Shown piece by piece: positions 15,233 through 24,258 of a DNA stretch of 64,000 nt. Below the pieces are notes generated by a model. It saw only the letters and a program-made list of their open reading frames with translations. It was not told the origin of the DNA and did no database searches. The position numbers and the translations under genes are program-made. Source of the stretch: Planctomycetota bacterium (GTDB lineage Bacteria; Planctomycetota; SZUA-567; H5-PLA8); contig JAKLKQ010000008.1 in assembly GCA_023150555.1 (NCBI GenBank), forward strand, positions 1 through 64,000, written 5' to 3'. Position 1 is the stretch's first letter. Each line of letters opens with the position of its first letter.

Positions 15233-16690
15233 CTACAGCAGCCCGAGTTTCTGCATCTTTGCTTCGACGGACTTCTTGATGGCGGGGTCCATGGTGATGT
15301 AGTCGGGCCACTCGCGCGTAAAGCCTTCATCGGGCCACTTCTTCGTCGCGTCGATGCCCATCTTGCCAGTCCAGCCGTAGTGCTGGCTGGCGTGGTCCAA
15401 GATATCGGTGGGGCCCTTGACGATCTCGACGTCGCGCGCGAAGTCGCAGTTGGCGCCGACGTGGAAGAGCACCTCGTCCTGGTTCTGCACGTTCACGTGC
15501 TCATCGACGACGACGATCATCTTGGTGAACATGATCTGCCCCAAGCCCCACAGCGCGTGCATCACTTTGCGCGCGTGCTGCGGGTACTGTTTCTTGATCG
15601 CGAGGAAGGCGCAATTGTGGAAGACGCCGAACTCCGGAAGGTTGTAGTCCACGATCTCGGGCAGCGTCAGTTGCAGGAACGGCAGGAAGATGCGCTCCGT
15701 TGCCTTGCCCAGGTAGGTGTCCTCCATGGGCGGCGTGCCGACGACGATGCTCTGGTAGATCGGCTCTTTCCGGTGCGTGATCGCCGTGACGTGGAAGACG
15801 GGGTAATCGTCGGCCAGCGAGTAGAAGCCCGTGTGGTCGCCGAAGGGCCCTTCGCGGCGGCGTTCGCCCGGCGCGAGATACCCTTCGACGACGATCTCGG
15901 CCTCGGCGGGCACGAACAGGTCCGGCTGCGTCACGCACTTGACCATCTCGACGGGTTTCTTGCGCAGGAAGCCCGCCAGCATCATCTCGTCGACGCCCGG
16001 TGGCAGCGGCGCGGTGGCGCTGTAGACGACGGCCGGGTCGCCGCCGATCGCCACGGCCACGGGCATGCGTTCGCCCTTGGCCTCCCACGCGCGGAAGTGG
16101 CGCGCGCCGTCGTGGTGCATGTGCCAGTGCATCGCGGCGGTGTTCCGGTCGAAGAGCTGGATGCGGTACATCCCGCAGTTCGGCAGGCCTTTCGGATCGC
16201 GCGTGAAGACGTTGGTCAGCGTCAGGTAACGCCCGCCGTCCTGCGGCCAGCACTTTAGCGCCGGCAGCAGCCCCAGGTCCACCTTGTCGTCGGCCAGCAC
16301 CACTTCCTGGCACGGCCCGCTGCCCACCTTCTTGGGAGGGAAGTTCGCGAGCTTCGCCAGCAGCGGCAGCATCTTGAGTTTTTCGACGATGGTTTCCGGC
16401 GGGCGCTGCTTCAGGAGGGCTTCGATTTCTCTGGCGATCTCATCGAAGTCCTGCACGCCCAGCGCCAGCGCGGTTCGTTCCAACGTCCCGAAGAGGTTGA
16501 TCGCGACCGGCATGGCCGAGCCCTGCACGTTCTCGAACAGCAGCGCCGGGCCCTTGCGGTCGGGGCGCTTGACGGCACGATCCGCCCATTCGGTGATCTC
16601 GAGGATCGGGGAGACGCTTTCCTTGACGCGGACGAGTTCGCCGCGCGCGTCGATGGCCGCGAGGAACTCGCGGAGGTTGCGAAAGGCCAT
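15233..16690 (-). CDS. ubiD: UbiD-family prenylated-FMN decarboxylase
   Basis: Members of this family use prenylated FMN and a metal for reversible decarboxylation of aromatic or unsaturated acids, including 3-octaprenyl-4-hydroxybenzoate and the menaquinone (futalosine) intermediate. This 485-residue protein has the expected length. Conserved blocks are LFENVQGSAMPVAINLFG, GMYRIQLFDRNTAAMHWHMH, IGGDPAVVYSATAPLP, the catalytic EGPFGDHTGFYS (the Glu of the Glu-Arg-Glu network) and IYQSIVVGTPPMED. No ubiX flavin prenyltransferase is seen in the window. Quinone biosynthesis is suggested by ubiE/menG nearby, but they do not form an operon, so the substrate is an inference. Confidence 0.88.
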   Translation of the reverse strand: MAFRNLREFLAAIDARGELVRVKESVSPILEITEWADRAVKRPDRKGPALLFENVQGSAMPVAINLFGTLERTALALGVQDFDEIAREIEALLKQRPPETIVEKLKMLPLLAKLANFPPKKVGSGPCQEVVLADDKVDLGLLPALKCWPQDGGRYLTLTNVFTRDPKGLPNCGMYRIQLFDRNTAAMHWHMHHDGARHFRAWEAKGERMPVAVAIGGDPAVVYSATAPLPPGVDEMMLAGFLRKKPVEMVKCVTQPDLFVPAEAEIVVEGYLAPGERRREGPFGDHTGFYSLADDYPVFHVTAITHRKEPIYQSIVVGTPPMEDTYLGKATERIFLPFLQLTLPEIVDYNLPEFGVFHNCAFLAIKKQYPQHARKVMHALWGLGQIMFTKMIVVVDEHVNVQNQDEVLFHVGANCDFARDVEIVKGPTDILDHASQHYGWTGKMGIDATKKWPDEGFTREWPDYITMDPAIKKSVEAKMQKLGLL

Positions 16691-16762
16691 GTGGACTCCT
16701 GGCTGAGGTGGCGCCAGGAGTATAGCGGCTTTCTGGATGTGCGACAGGAACGGTGGGACGGC

Positions 16763-18178
16763 TCAGCGCCGGCCGCGGCCCCCGCCGCCGCCGCCGTACA
16801 GGTTCATCTGCTGGCCGGTGGCGAACTGCCAGGTCAGCTCGAAGGGCTTGCCGCTGACGGTGGCGGTAACCTTCACTTGGTAGCGCGTATTGGCCGCCAG
16901 GGGCGCCTTGGCGATAAAGCAGACGGTGTTCATGTTGTTGCCGAACATCGATACGGCCGGGCTGGTGGGCGTGGAGATGAAGCCTTCCAGTTTCGTGCCG
17001 CCGGGACCGGTGACCTCGATGGCCGCGTCCGTGACTTTCTCGCGCCCGAACGTCAGCGTGATCGGCTGGCCCACGCCACCGGCGGGCGGGCCGCCGGGGA
17101 TGGGGCAGGGGCCTTCGTTGCCCGACCAGGCGGGGCTGAAGTCGGTGGCGCCGTCGGGCGGGTAGGCGATGGGGCCTTTCCACTCGAAGCTGCGCTTGGT
17201 GCCGTTGGAGTAGTCGAAGCCCGAGAAGCGCGACTCGGCGTCGTAGCAGAAGGCGACGGTCTCGATCTCCGGCTTGATCAGCGGGATGCGGTGCAGGAAG
17301 CAGGTGAGCTGTCCCAGGATTGCGGACTTGGGATTCGGCGAGCCCCGGCCCAGGCAGCTGCCCATGCCGGCCTTGGCGCCTTCGGGCGAGTACTTCGGGT
17401 GGTTCTTGTCTTCCTCGTGCTGCAGGTTGCCGACGGCTTTCATGTACTCGATGTGCTTGTAGCCCCATTCCTCGATCTTGGGGTCGCGCTTCACCGGTGG
17501 CACGCCCAGGCTGCCGCGAATGGCGTTCCAGACGGCCAGGCCGTCGTCGATGGTCTCGCCGGGCAGCTTGAACGCCGCGCCGAAGCCCACGCCGAACTTG
17601 CCGAAGGTCGCGCCGTTGCCCGAGGGCGGGATCTTGACGGCGTAGGCTTCCTTTTCGCCCAGTTCCAGGGAGTCGCCGACCTTCAGCGCAGTCTTCTTGT
17701 CCCAGACGAAGAGGTCGGTGCCGGCGTCGTCGAAGCGGCCGTTGCTGTTGATGTCGAGGATCGCGAAGGACTTGCCCTTGAAGTCGCCCTGCTGTGCCGT
17801 GTAGCTGCGGATGCCGATGGCGCCGTCCATCTGCTCGACCTTGTACGTGTAACGCCCGCGCGCCTTGTCGGAGTACGTGGTGTCCACGCCCCACAGGTCG
17901 CCGGCCTTGTAGACCCGAAGGCCCGTGTACATGCTCAGCTGCTTGATGCGGTCCTTCTCGGCCTCGGCCTTGATCTCCTTGCCGCTGGAGTCGGTGATCG
18001 GCAGGGTGCCATCAAACTTCACGACCTGCGTCTCGGGAAGGGTCCAGTCCTTGAGCTGGTCCAGCGTGACGGTGCGCGTGCGCACGGGGATGGGCTTCTC
18101 ATCGTCAGCTGAGCGCGCCCATCCGTGCGCGGCCAAGGCCAGCACCGCCGCCGCGGCGATTTCAAACCGTACCTTCAT
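16763..18178 (-). CDS. Exported CAP-like protein with C-terminal Ig-like domain
   Basis: This 471-residue protein starts with a signal peptide (MKVRFEIAAAAVLALAAHGWA). An N-terminal beta-rich region contains a Ca-binding-like turn DINSNGRFDDAGTD (about 151-164). Residues around 210-330 look like a CAP/SCP domain: VWNAIRGSLGVPPVKRDPKI, HIEYMKAVGNLQHEED and a late FLHRIPLI, matching the family's 'NxxR...L..d..L...A..ha..m....H' pattern. A Big_5-like Ig domain (GQPITLTFGREKVTDAAIEV to FELTWQFATG) ends it, with a short Gly/Arg tail. CAP proteins are secreted and bind peptides or lipids; no enzyme activity is implied. The CAP call is moderate because key His/Glu positions are not all conserved. 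Confidence 0.6.
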   Translation of the reverse strand: MKVRFEIAAAAVLALAAHGWARSADDEKPIPVRTRTVTLDQLKDWTLPETQVVKFDGTLPITDSSGKEIKAEAEKDRIKQLSMYTGLRVYKAGDLWGVDTTYSDKARGRYTYKVEQMDGAIGIRSYTAQQGDFKGKSFAILDINSNGRFDDAGTDLFVWDKKTALKVGDSLELGEKEAYAVKIPPSGNGATFGKFGVGFGAAFKLPGETIDDGLAVWNAIRGSLGVPPVKRDPKIEEWGYKHIEYMKAVGNLQHEEDKNHPKYSPEGAKAGMGSCLGRGSPNPKSAILGQLTCFLHRIPLIKPEIETVAFCYDAESRFSGFDYSNGTKRSFEWKGPIAYPPDGATDFSPAWSGNEGPCPIPGGPPAGGVGQPITLTFGREKVTDAAIEVTGPGGTKLEGFISTPTSPAVSMFGNNMNTVCFIAKAPLAANTRYQVKVTATVSGKPFELTWQFATGQQMNLYGGGGGGRGRR

Positions 18179-18416
18179 GCCGATAACCTCCAGAGGGGTC
18201 CGACCTTAACGTCAGAGTGAAGGCCTTCCTATACATTAAAGACGCCGCATGCCGGATCCGGCTGCATGAAACGCCTTTGCATCGAACATTTAACTCGTTT
18301 TATGAAAAAGAGTTGCAAATGCTCTGCGGAACAGGCTCCCGCCTGCACCATGTGCTTTGCGCATTGTGGCGTAATTCGGTGATTCGTTCCGCGCGTCGTG
18401 GGTCCTCAGCAATAGA

Positions 18417-18968
18417 ATGGTTGTCGTGAGCGCTCCGCCACCGAAAGCGCATCCGACGATTCCGGCCGCCCCGCGCGAGCCGGTCGAGGAGGCGTATGAC
18501 CGCCATGCGGCGGCGTTGTACCGGTATGCGCGCTTGCTGGCGGGGAAGGGCGCCGACGCGGAGGACCTGGTGCAGGCGGCTTTCGTGGCGATGGTGAAGG
18601 AATCGCGCCTGGGCCGGCCGATTAAGGATGTGCGCGCGTTCCTGTACACGGTCGTGCACAACGAGGCCATGAACGTGCTGCGCAAGCGCGAGCTGTGGCG
18701 CGAAAAGGTCTCGGACTCCGTGCAGCGCTTCGTCGAGGCCCGCCTGGAGACGGGGCCCGGCCTGGACGGCGAGACGGTGGACGCGATCAACAAGGCGCTG
18801 GCGCGGCTGCCGCTGGAGCAGCGCGAGGCGCTGGGGCTGCGGTACTTCGAGGCCCTGGGCATGGAAGAAGTCGCGGAGGTGATGGGCGTGCCCAAGGCCA
18901 CCGCCACCAGCCGCTGCCGCCTGGGGCTGGCGAAGCTGCGCGAGTACATGAAGCCGCACAAGGACTGA
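18417..18968 (+). CDS. ECF RNA polymerase sigma factor
   Basis: This 183-residue sigma-70 family protein of the extracytoplasmic-function type has region 2 (YDRHAAALYRYARLLAGKGADAEDLVQ, DVRAFLYTVVHNEAMNVLR; about 26-85) and region 4 (LPLEQREALGLRYFE, MEEVAEVMGVPKATATSR; about 128-170) with the HTH for the -35. The next gene, ten bases downstream, encodes a membrane protein in the anti-sigma position. TAGAAT (18413-18418) overlaps the ATG; if it is a -10, translation may start at GTG 18426 on a leaderless transcript. The pair probably senses an envelope signal and may autoregulate. Confidence 0.93.
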   Translation: MVVVSAPPPKAHPTIPAAPREPVEEAYDRHAAALYRYARLLAGKGADAEDLVQAAFVAMVKESRLGRPIKDVRAFLYTVVHNEAMNVLRKRELWREKVSDSVQRFVEARLETGPGLDGETVDAINKALARLPLEQREALGLRYFEALGMEEVAEVMGVPKATATSRCRLGLAKLREYMKPHKD

Positions 18969-18977
18969 AAGGGCGAC

Positions 18978-20864
18978 ATGACCGACGATCTGGACCCGCA
19001 GGGCGTGAACGGCGAAGCGCTGCCTCCTCAGGATCCCCAAGCGGATCGTGAACTGGAGCAGTTGCTGTCGTCCGTGCGCGTTCCGGACGCGGAGGACCCG
19101 GAAGGCTTGCGCTGCCGGGTGCTCGGCGCCGCGCGCCGTCCGGCGCCCGCGCGCCTGGAGCCGCCGCTGCGCGCCACGCACTTTTTCCTGCCGGTGGCCG
19201 CCGTTGCGGGGCTGGCCATCGCCGCGGCGCTGTGGCTCTTCTTCGCCATCCTGGCCGATCCGGGCGAGACCCTGGTTCAATCCACTGGTCAAAAGAAGGA
19301 CCCTTCTGCCGGAGAAGAAGACGGCCCCGCCGACGCGGCCACAGTCAAGGCGCGCATGCAGGCGCTGATCGGGAAGCTGAATTCCGACGACGCCTCGGTG
19401 CGTGACAACACGGAGCATCTGCTGGAAAGCTACGTGCGCAAGCACGGCGCGGCCGCGTTCGTGGCGCTGGAAGGAGAGATCCTGCCGGGCCTGGCGAACG
19501 ACCTGGAGGCTCGCGTGCGCGTGCAGAAGGTGATCGAACGCCTGACGGGCCCGGAACTCGCGTGGTCCGCGGCGACCGCGCCCAACGGCGTCCAGCACTC
19601 CGCGCCGTGCGTGAACGAGACCCTGAAACTCGTCGTAGTGCCGTCCAAGGCCGGGCTCTTCGTCCTGGATGCCGAAACGGGCGCAGTCGTGTGGAAGAAG
19701 GCCGGCGACCAGCAGCAGGGCACGCCGGTACTCACCGCCGAGGCGCTCTACGCGCTGGAGCCGCAAGCCGGGATCACCGCCTACGAACCGCGTACGGGCA
19801 AGGTCCTCTGGACGGCCGCCTTGGGCCCCAGTGAGCCGAACGTCCGCCGCCTGGACCAGACGCTGGCCTATGACGGAAAGCAGGGCCTGATTCTCGCCGC
19901 GACGCGCACGGGTGCGGTTGTGGCTTTCGACCGCGGCGGCAAGGAAGTCTGGCGCAGCGAGGACCTCGTCGCTGCCGCGGGCACCGTCTCCAACACGCAG
20001 AGCCCAGCCAACGTCCGAGCGGGCCTGGTCGCGCCGGCTGCCGCCGCCGCTCTGCGGAAGGTCTTCACCGGCATCCAGGGCAAGGCCCTGGTGGCACTCG
20101 ATGCCGCCGACGGCAAGACCCTCTGGCGCGCCGATGTCGATGGCATCAGCGGCGACGCGCCCGCCGTCGAGGCCGACCGTGTGATCGCGCACGGCTCCGT
20201 GCGAAGCGGCAATGGCGTGGCGTTCGCCGGCATCAAACAAGAAGCACACGTCACGGCGGGGCAGGGCCAGAGCGTCTCGATGTCCTCGGTTACGATCGGC
20301 GTCGCATCGAAGTCCTTCGTCTCCTGCTTCGAGGCCGACAGCGGGCAGGCCGTCTGGTCGGCGCAGGTCGACCCCGTTTCGGGCGGTCTGGTGGCGCGTC
20401 CGGAACAGGGCGTGGTGGTGACGCAGAGCGGCTCGGCGGTGGTCGCCTTCGACTTCAAGGGCGGGCGGAGGCGCTGGCAGGTCCCGCTGCCCCGCTACGG
20501 CGCCGGAATCTGCGCCGAAAAGGACGGCGTGGCGTATGCCGGGACCGACGACGGCACCTTGGTGGCCCTGCGCGTGGCGGACGGCAGGATGCTCTGGAAG
20601 CGCAACTTCGAGAACGACCCTGCGGCAGCGGACGCGCCGCGCCTGACCCGCCAGAACGGCAAGCAGGGGATCGTTCAGACCCTGGGCCGCATGGGCACCC
20701 CGGCCCTGCTCGGCCACCGTCTGGTCTGCACCACCGAGTCCGGCTGGACCTTCGCGCTGCGCCTGCCGGCCTTCCAGACCTCGGCGCAGGCGGCCGATGC
20801 GCCACAGGATAGCGTGCATCCAGCTGTGCTGGACTTCTCCACCGGCTCCCCGCCCACCAAATAG
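18978..20864 (+). CDS. Membrane protein with extracytoplasmic PQQ-like beta-propeller, likely anti-sigma partner
   Basis: This 628-residue protein follows the ECF gene by ten bases. A soluble N-terminal part (1-66; EQLLSSVRVPDAEDPEGLRCRVL) lacks the Cys/His zinc motif of classical anti-sigma factors but has the size of an anti-sigma domain. One transmembrane helix lies at about 68-93. Outside the membrane, a short helical segment (120-185) precedes a PQQ/Trp-docking beta-propeller (about 190-600) with repeated blades such as LFVLDAETGAVVWKK, ITAYEPRTGKVLWT, LVALDAADGKTLWRA, VSCFEADSGQAVWSA and LVALRVADGRMLWKR. Such propellers here usually bind proteins or ligands rather than PQQ. Serving as a signal-sensing anti-sigma factor is inferred from position and topology. 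Confidence 0.75.
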   Translation: MTDDLDPQGVNGEALPPQDPQADRELEQLLSSVRVPDAEDPEGLRCRVLGAARRPAPARLEPPLRATHFFLPVAAVAGLAIAAALWLFFAILADPGETLVQSTGQKKDPSAGEEDGPADAATVKARMQALIGKLNSDDASVRDNTEHLLESYVRKHGAAAFVALEGEILPGLANDLEARVRVQKVIERLTGPELAWSAATAPNGVQHSAPCVNETLKLVVVPSKAGLFVLDAETGAVVWKKAGDQQQGTPVLTAEALYALEPQAGITAYEPRTGKVLWTAALGPSEPNVRRLDQTLAYDGKQGLILAATRTGAVVAFDRGGKEVWRSEDLVAAAGTVSNTQSPANVRAGLVAPAAAAALRKVFTGIQGKALVALDAADGKTLWRADVDGISGDAPAVEADRVIAHGSVRSGNGVAFAGIKQEAHVTAGQGQSVSMSSVTIGVASKSFVSCFEADSGQAVWSAQVDPVSGGLVARPEQGVVVTQSGSAVVAFDFKGGRRRWQVPLPRYGAGICAEKDGVAYAGTDDGTLVALRVADGRMLWKRNFENDPAAADAPRLTRQNGKQGIVQTLGRMGTPALLGHRLVCTTESGWTFALRLPAFQTSAQAADAPQDSVHPAVLDFSTGSPPTK

Positions 20865-20937
20865 CCCCGACCGGCGCCTCCCCAATCGGTTATGCTGTTG
20901 GCGGATCGCCTATTCGACCGCAGGGAGGACTGCGCGT

Positions 20938-21642
20938 ATGAATCTCGCCGACAAGATTGCCGTCGTGACCGGAGGCACCGGCGCGCTGGGGCGCGCGGTG
21001 GTCCAACGCCTGCTGGCCGAGGGTGCGCGGGTCCATGTCCCGTGGGTTGTCGAGCGCGAAGCCGCAGAACTGCACGCCGAACTCGGCGCCGGCAAGGTCA
21101 CCCTCTACGAGGCCGACGTCACCCACGAGAAGGCCGTCTCGAAACTCTTCGAGACCGTCGCCGCGAAGGACGGCGGCGTGGACATCCTCGCCAACATCGT
21201 CGGCGGTTTCGCCTTCGCGGCGCTCGCCGACACCGGCTTCGACACCTGGCGCCGTATGCTCGACATGAACGCGACCTCGTGCTTCCTCTGCTGCCGCGCC
21301 GCGGCGGCGCAGATGAAGCCGCGCGGGGGCGGGCGCATCGTCAACGTCGCTGCGCGCCCGGCCGTCGTGCACGGCGGGGCGATGATGAGCGCCTACACGG
21401 CGTCCAAGGCAGCGGTGCTGGCCTTCACGCAGGCGCTGGCCGAAGAACTGGTCAAGGACCGCATCGGCGTCAACGCCATCGTACCGTCCATCATCGACAC
21501 GCCGGCCAACCGCAAGGCCATGCCCGATGCCGACACATCCGGCTGGCTGCCGCCGGGCGAGATCGCTGGCGTGGTGGCCTACCTCGCGAGCCCCGAAGCG
21601 CGCATCGTGACCGGAGCGGCAGTGACCCTGAACCTGGGCTGA
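20938..21642 (+). CDS. Short-chain dehydrogenase/reductase
   Basis: This NAD(P)-dependent oxidoreductase of the classical SDR type has 234 residues. The Rossmann motif TGGTGALG (11-18), a DVT following the second strand, the active-site Tyr and Lys in YTASKAAVLAF, and GVNAIVPSIIDTPANR are present. The usual catalytic Ser before YxxxK is replaced in the stretch NVAARPAVVHGG, and the NNAG-type motif is NIVGG, so activity or substrate may differ from standard members. It starts at ATG 20938 behind AGGGAGGA. It lies upstream of the glycosyltransferase-arsM set on the same strand but is separated from it by a promoter-like region, so a shared pathway is only possible. Confidence 0.88.
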   Translation: MNLADKIAVVTGGTGALGRAVVQRLLAEGARVHVPWVVEREAAELHAELGAGKVTLYEADVTHEKAVSKLFETVAAKDGGVDILANIVGGFAFAALADTGFDTWRRMLDMNATSCFLCCRAAAAQMKPRGGGRIVNVAARPAVVHGGAMMSAYTASKAAVLAFTQALAEELVKDRIGVNAIVPSIIDTPANRKAMPDADTSGWLPPGEIAGVVAYLASPEARIVTGAAVTLNLG

Positions 21643-21653
21643 ATTGAGTTTCT

Positions 21654-21666
21654 TGCACGACGTGCA
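21654..21666. promoter_or_regulatory. Palindrome TGCACGACGTGCA, candidate operator
   Basis: This perfect 13-bp palindrome with a single central base lies about 26 bases upstream of a promoter-like pair for the glycosyltransferase-arsM set. Very similar elements occur at 41393-41405 and 41426-41439. Confidence 0.45.
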
Positions 21667-21692
21667 GGATCAATCCGAAAGCGCCTCCGGGA

Positions 21693-21720
21693 TTGGAATA
21701 CCGAAGCGAGGCGCTAACAT
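21693..21720 (+). promoter_or_regulatory. Candidate promoter for the glycosyltransferase-arsM set
   Basis: TTGGAA (21693-21698) and TAACAT (21715-21720) are spaced by 16 bases, with four matches of six to each sigma-70 hexamer. They lie about 50 bases before ATG 21769. Called by eye. Confidence 0.3.
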
Positions 21721-21768
21721 CGGTAGGGAAAGCATGCCCGTCCCAACGCTTGGAAAGCCGGCGCATAG

Positions 21769-22569
21769 ATGACCGACCCGATGCCCAGCGCCAAAGCCGT
21801 TCCGCCGGTACTCTTTCCGGGCGGCGCGTCCGCGCCCGCGGCGGCGGTGATCATACCGGTGCTGAACGAGGCCGCGTCCATCGGCCTGGTGCTCGGCGAG
21901 ATCCCCCGCGGCAGCGTGCGCCACGTGCTGGTTGTGGACAACGGCTCCAGCGACGGCACGCCCGAGGTCGCGCGCGCGCACGGCGCGACCGTGCTGCACG
22001 AACCCCGGCGCGGCTACGGCGCGGCCTGCTGGCGCGGCATCGAGGCGCTGCCGGCGGAGACGAAATACGTCGTCTTCCTGGACGGCGACCGCTCGGACTA
22101 TCCGGACGAACTCCCGAAACTGCTGCAGCCGCTGGTGGACGGCGAAGCCGACTTCGTGATCGGGTCGCGCGCGCGCGGCGCCGAGGCCGGGGCGTTGCTG
22201 CCGCAGCAGCGGTTCGGCAACTGGCTCGCCTGCCGGCTGCTGAAGCGCATCACCGGCGAGACGTACACGGACCTGGGCCCGTTCCGCGCGCTGACGCGCA
22301 AGGCGCTCGAGCGCATGGCCATGCGCGACCGCGGCTTCGGCTGGACCGTCGAGATGCAGCTGAAGGCCCCGCGCCTGGGACTTCGCACGCGCGAACTGCC
22401 CGTGCGCTACCGCAAACGCATCGGAAAATCGAAAATCAGCGGCACGATCTCGGGCTCGGCCCGCGCGAGCTGGACGATCCTGCACACGCTCTGGACGTAC
22501 CGCCGTTTCGACCCCCGCGACGAACATCCCGCGCCCGCCGCGCAAGCCCGCGGCGCGGCGGTTCCATAA
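21769..22569 (+). CDS. Family 2 glycosyltransferase (dolichyl-phosphate-mannose-synthase-like)
   Basis: This 266-residue GT-A enzyme transfers a sugar from an NDP-sugar. Motifs are AAVIIPVLNEAASIGLVL at the N-terminus, VVDNGSSDGTPEVA (nucleotide binding), the metal motif in VFLDGDRSDYPDEL, DFVIGSRARG and TDLGPFRALTRKALERM. There are no transmembrane segments, so it resembles soluble DPM1/GT2 enzymes acting on polyprenyl phosphate. It is not of the TIGR04283 type by motif. The arsM-like gene starts 14 bases after its stop, so the two are probably co-transcribed. Confidence 0.88.
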   Translation: MTDPMPSAKAVPPVLFPGGASAPAAAVIIPVLNEAASIGLVLGEIPRGSVRHVLVVDNGSSDGTPEVARAHGATVLHEPRRGYGAACWRGIEALPAETKYVVFLDGDRSDYPDELPKLLQPLVDGEADFVIGSRARGAEAGALLPQQRFGNWLACRLLKRITGETYTDLGPFRALTRKALERMAMRDRGFGWTVEMQLKAPRLGLRTRELPVRYRKRIGKSKISGTISGSARASWTILHTLWTYRRFDPRDEHPAPAAQARGAAVP

Positions 22570-22583
22570 AAGGAGAAAGCCGG

Positions 22584-23753
22584 ATGGCACCCGATTCGCA
22601 CCACGACGTCGAGGCCGCCGTACGCAAACGGTATTCGCAGGGCGCGCAGGCGCGCGAGGCCGCGCTGTGCTGTCCCGTGGATTACGACCCGCAGTACCTC
22701 AAAGTGCTGCCGAAGGAGATCCTGGAGCGCGACTACGGCTGCGGCGACCCCTCGCGCTTCGTGCGCGAAGGCGACACCGTCCTGGACCTGGGCAGCGGCG
22801 GAGGCAAGATCTGCTACATCGCCGCGCAGATCGCCGGGCCGAAGGGGCGCGTGATCGGCGTGGACATGAACGACGAGATGCTCGCGCTGGCCAACAAGTA
22901 CCGCGACGAACTCGCCCGGCGGCCCGGCTGGGCTCCGGTGGAGTTCCGCAAGGGCAAGATCCAGGACCTGCGCCTCGACTACGGCAAGCTCGAGAACCAC
23001 CTGCGCGAGCACCCCGTCGAGAACGCCAACGACTTCCTGCACCTCGAAGGCCTCTGCGAGGCTCTGCGCCGCAAGGAGCCCATGGTCCCCGACGGCTCCG
23101 TCGACCTGATCCTGAGCAACTGCGTGCTGAACCTCGTGCGCGATGGCGACAAGCGCCAGCTCTTCGCCGAGATGCACCGCGTCCTTAAGCGCGGCGGCCG
23201 TGCGGCCATCAGCGACATCGTCAGCGACGAGGACGTGCCCGAGCACCTGCGTGCCGACCCCGAACTCTGGTCGGGCTGCATCAGCGGGGCCTTCCGCGAG
23301 GACCGCTTTCTGCGCGCCTTCGAGGAGGCCGGCTTCTACGGCATCGAGCTGGCCAAGCGCGACGAGAAGCCCTGGCGCGTGGTGGAGGGCATCGAGTTCC
23401 GCAGCGTGACCGTGCTCGCCTGGAAGGGCCGCGAAGGCCCCTGCCTGGACCACAAGGAAGCCGTGATCTACACAGGGCCGTGGCGCGAGGTCCGCGACGA
23501 CGACGGCCACGTCCTGCGCCGCGGAGAACGCATGGCCGTCTGCCGCAAGACCTACGAGCTCTACACGCGCGAACCCTATGCGCAGGACATCGTGCCCGTG
23601 CCGCCCCGCGAACCCGTCGAGCCCAAGGACGCTAAACCCTTCGACTGCCTGCGCGACGCCAATCGCACGCCCCGCGAGACCAAGGGCGCCGGCTACCACG
23701 AGACCACGCCCAGCGCCGGCGACTGCTGCTCGCCCGGCGGCAGCTGCTGCTGA
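22584..23753 (+). CDS. arsM: ArsM-family arsenite S-adenosylmethyltransferase
   Basis: This SAM-dependent methyltransferase has 389 residues. The SAM site LDLGSGGGKICYIA (67-80), acidic loop VIGVDMNDEM and post-I motif are clear. The cysteines characteristic of ArsM arsenic binding are present: C29/C30 (LCCPVDYD), C53 (DYGCGDPS), C180 (LSNCVLNL) and C232 (SGCISGAF). The C-terminus ends in a Cys cluster (CCSPGGSCC, 381-389), as in several ArsM proteins. It is expected to methylate trivalent arsenic in the cytoplasm. GGAG lies just before ATG 22584. Its place between a GT2 gene and a DoxX/TIGR04282 pair suggests synthesis of an organoarsenical rather than simple detoxification. A role with another metalloid cannot be excluded. 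Confidence 0.82.
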   Translation: MAPDSHHDVEAAVRKRYSQGAQAREAALCCPVDYDPQYLKVLPKEILERDYGCGDPSRFVREGDTVLDLGSGGGKICYIAAQIAGPKGRVIGVDMNDEMLALANKYRDELARRPGWAPVEFRKGKIQDLRLDYGKLENHLREHPVENANDFLHLEGLCEALRRKEPMVPDGSVDLILSNCVLNLVRDGDKRQLFAEMHRVLKRGGRAAISDIVSDEDVPEHLRADPELWSGCISGAFREDRFLRAFEEAGFYGIELAKRDEKPWRVVEGIEFRSVTVLAWKGREGPCLDHKEAVIYTGPWREVRDDDGHVLRRGERMAVCRKTYELYTREPYAQDIVPVPPREPVEPKDAKPFDCLRDANRTPRETKGAGYHETTPSAGDCCSPGGSCC

Positions 23754-23805
23754 CGCGCTGCGTCGAGCGGTGCCTGGGCGTGCGCATAGATAAAGGATCG
23801 CCGCC

Positions 23806-24258
23806 ATGGACGCACGCCTCGACGCTATCGACCGCCGCATCGCCGGCTGGATGCAGCGTTACGGGATGCGCTTCCTGCGTTTCTCCCTCGCGGTCATCTT
23901 CATCTGGTTCGGGCTCCTCAAGCCGCTGGGCCTGAGCCCCGCAGAGCATCTCGTGCGGAACACCGTTTACTGGTTCGATCCCGATCTGTTCGTGCCCATC
24001 CTGGGCTGGTGGGAAGTGGCCATCGGCGTGGGCCTACTCTTTCGTCCGTTGCTGCGCCTGGCTATCCTGCTTCTGTTCCTGCAGATGCCCGGCACGTTCC
24101 TGCCGCTGGTGCTGCTGCCGGAGGTCTGTTTCACGCGGTTTCCGGTTGGATTGACCCTCGAAGGGCAGTACATCATCAAGAACCTGATCCTGATCGCCGC
24201 GGCGCTGGTGGTCGGCGGCACCGTGCGGCAACAGACGACGGAGACCCGGAAACTGTGA
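23806..24258 (+). CDS. DoxX-like four-helix membrane protein
   Basis: This 150-residue integral membrane protein has four predicted helices (about 22-42, 62-80, 85-110 and 120-140). The pattern [17 protein letters not shown], followed by [16 protein letters not shown], resembles the DoxX/DUF417 superfamily of small quinone-pathway-associated proteins. It starts at ATG 23806 behind AAAGGA. Its stop overlaps the GTG of the next gene (GTGA), so translation is coupled. Its role is unknown; the position inside the arsM set suggests a membrane step or transport. Confidence 0.7.
   Translation: MDARLDAIDRRIAGWMQRYGMRFLRFSLAVIFIWFGLLKPLGLSPAEHLVRNTVYWFDPDLFVPILGWWEVAIGVGLLFRPLLRLAILLLFLQMPGTFLPLVLLPEVCFTRFPVGLTLEGQYIIKNLILIAAALVVGGTVRQQTTETRKL

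Noticed and set aside
12061..16690. Quinone biosynthesis operon of ubiE and ubiD
   Set aside because: An unrelated exported LRR gene lies between them, so a shared transcript is not supported.
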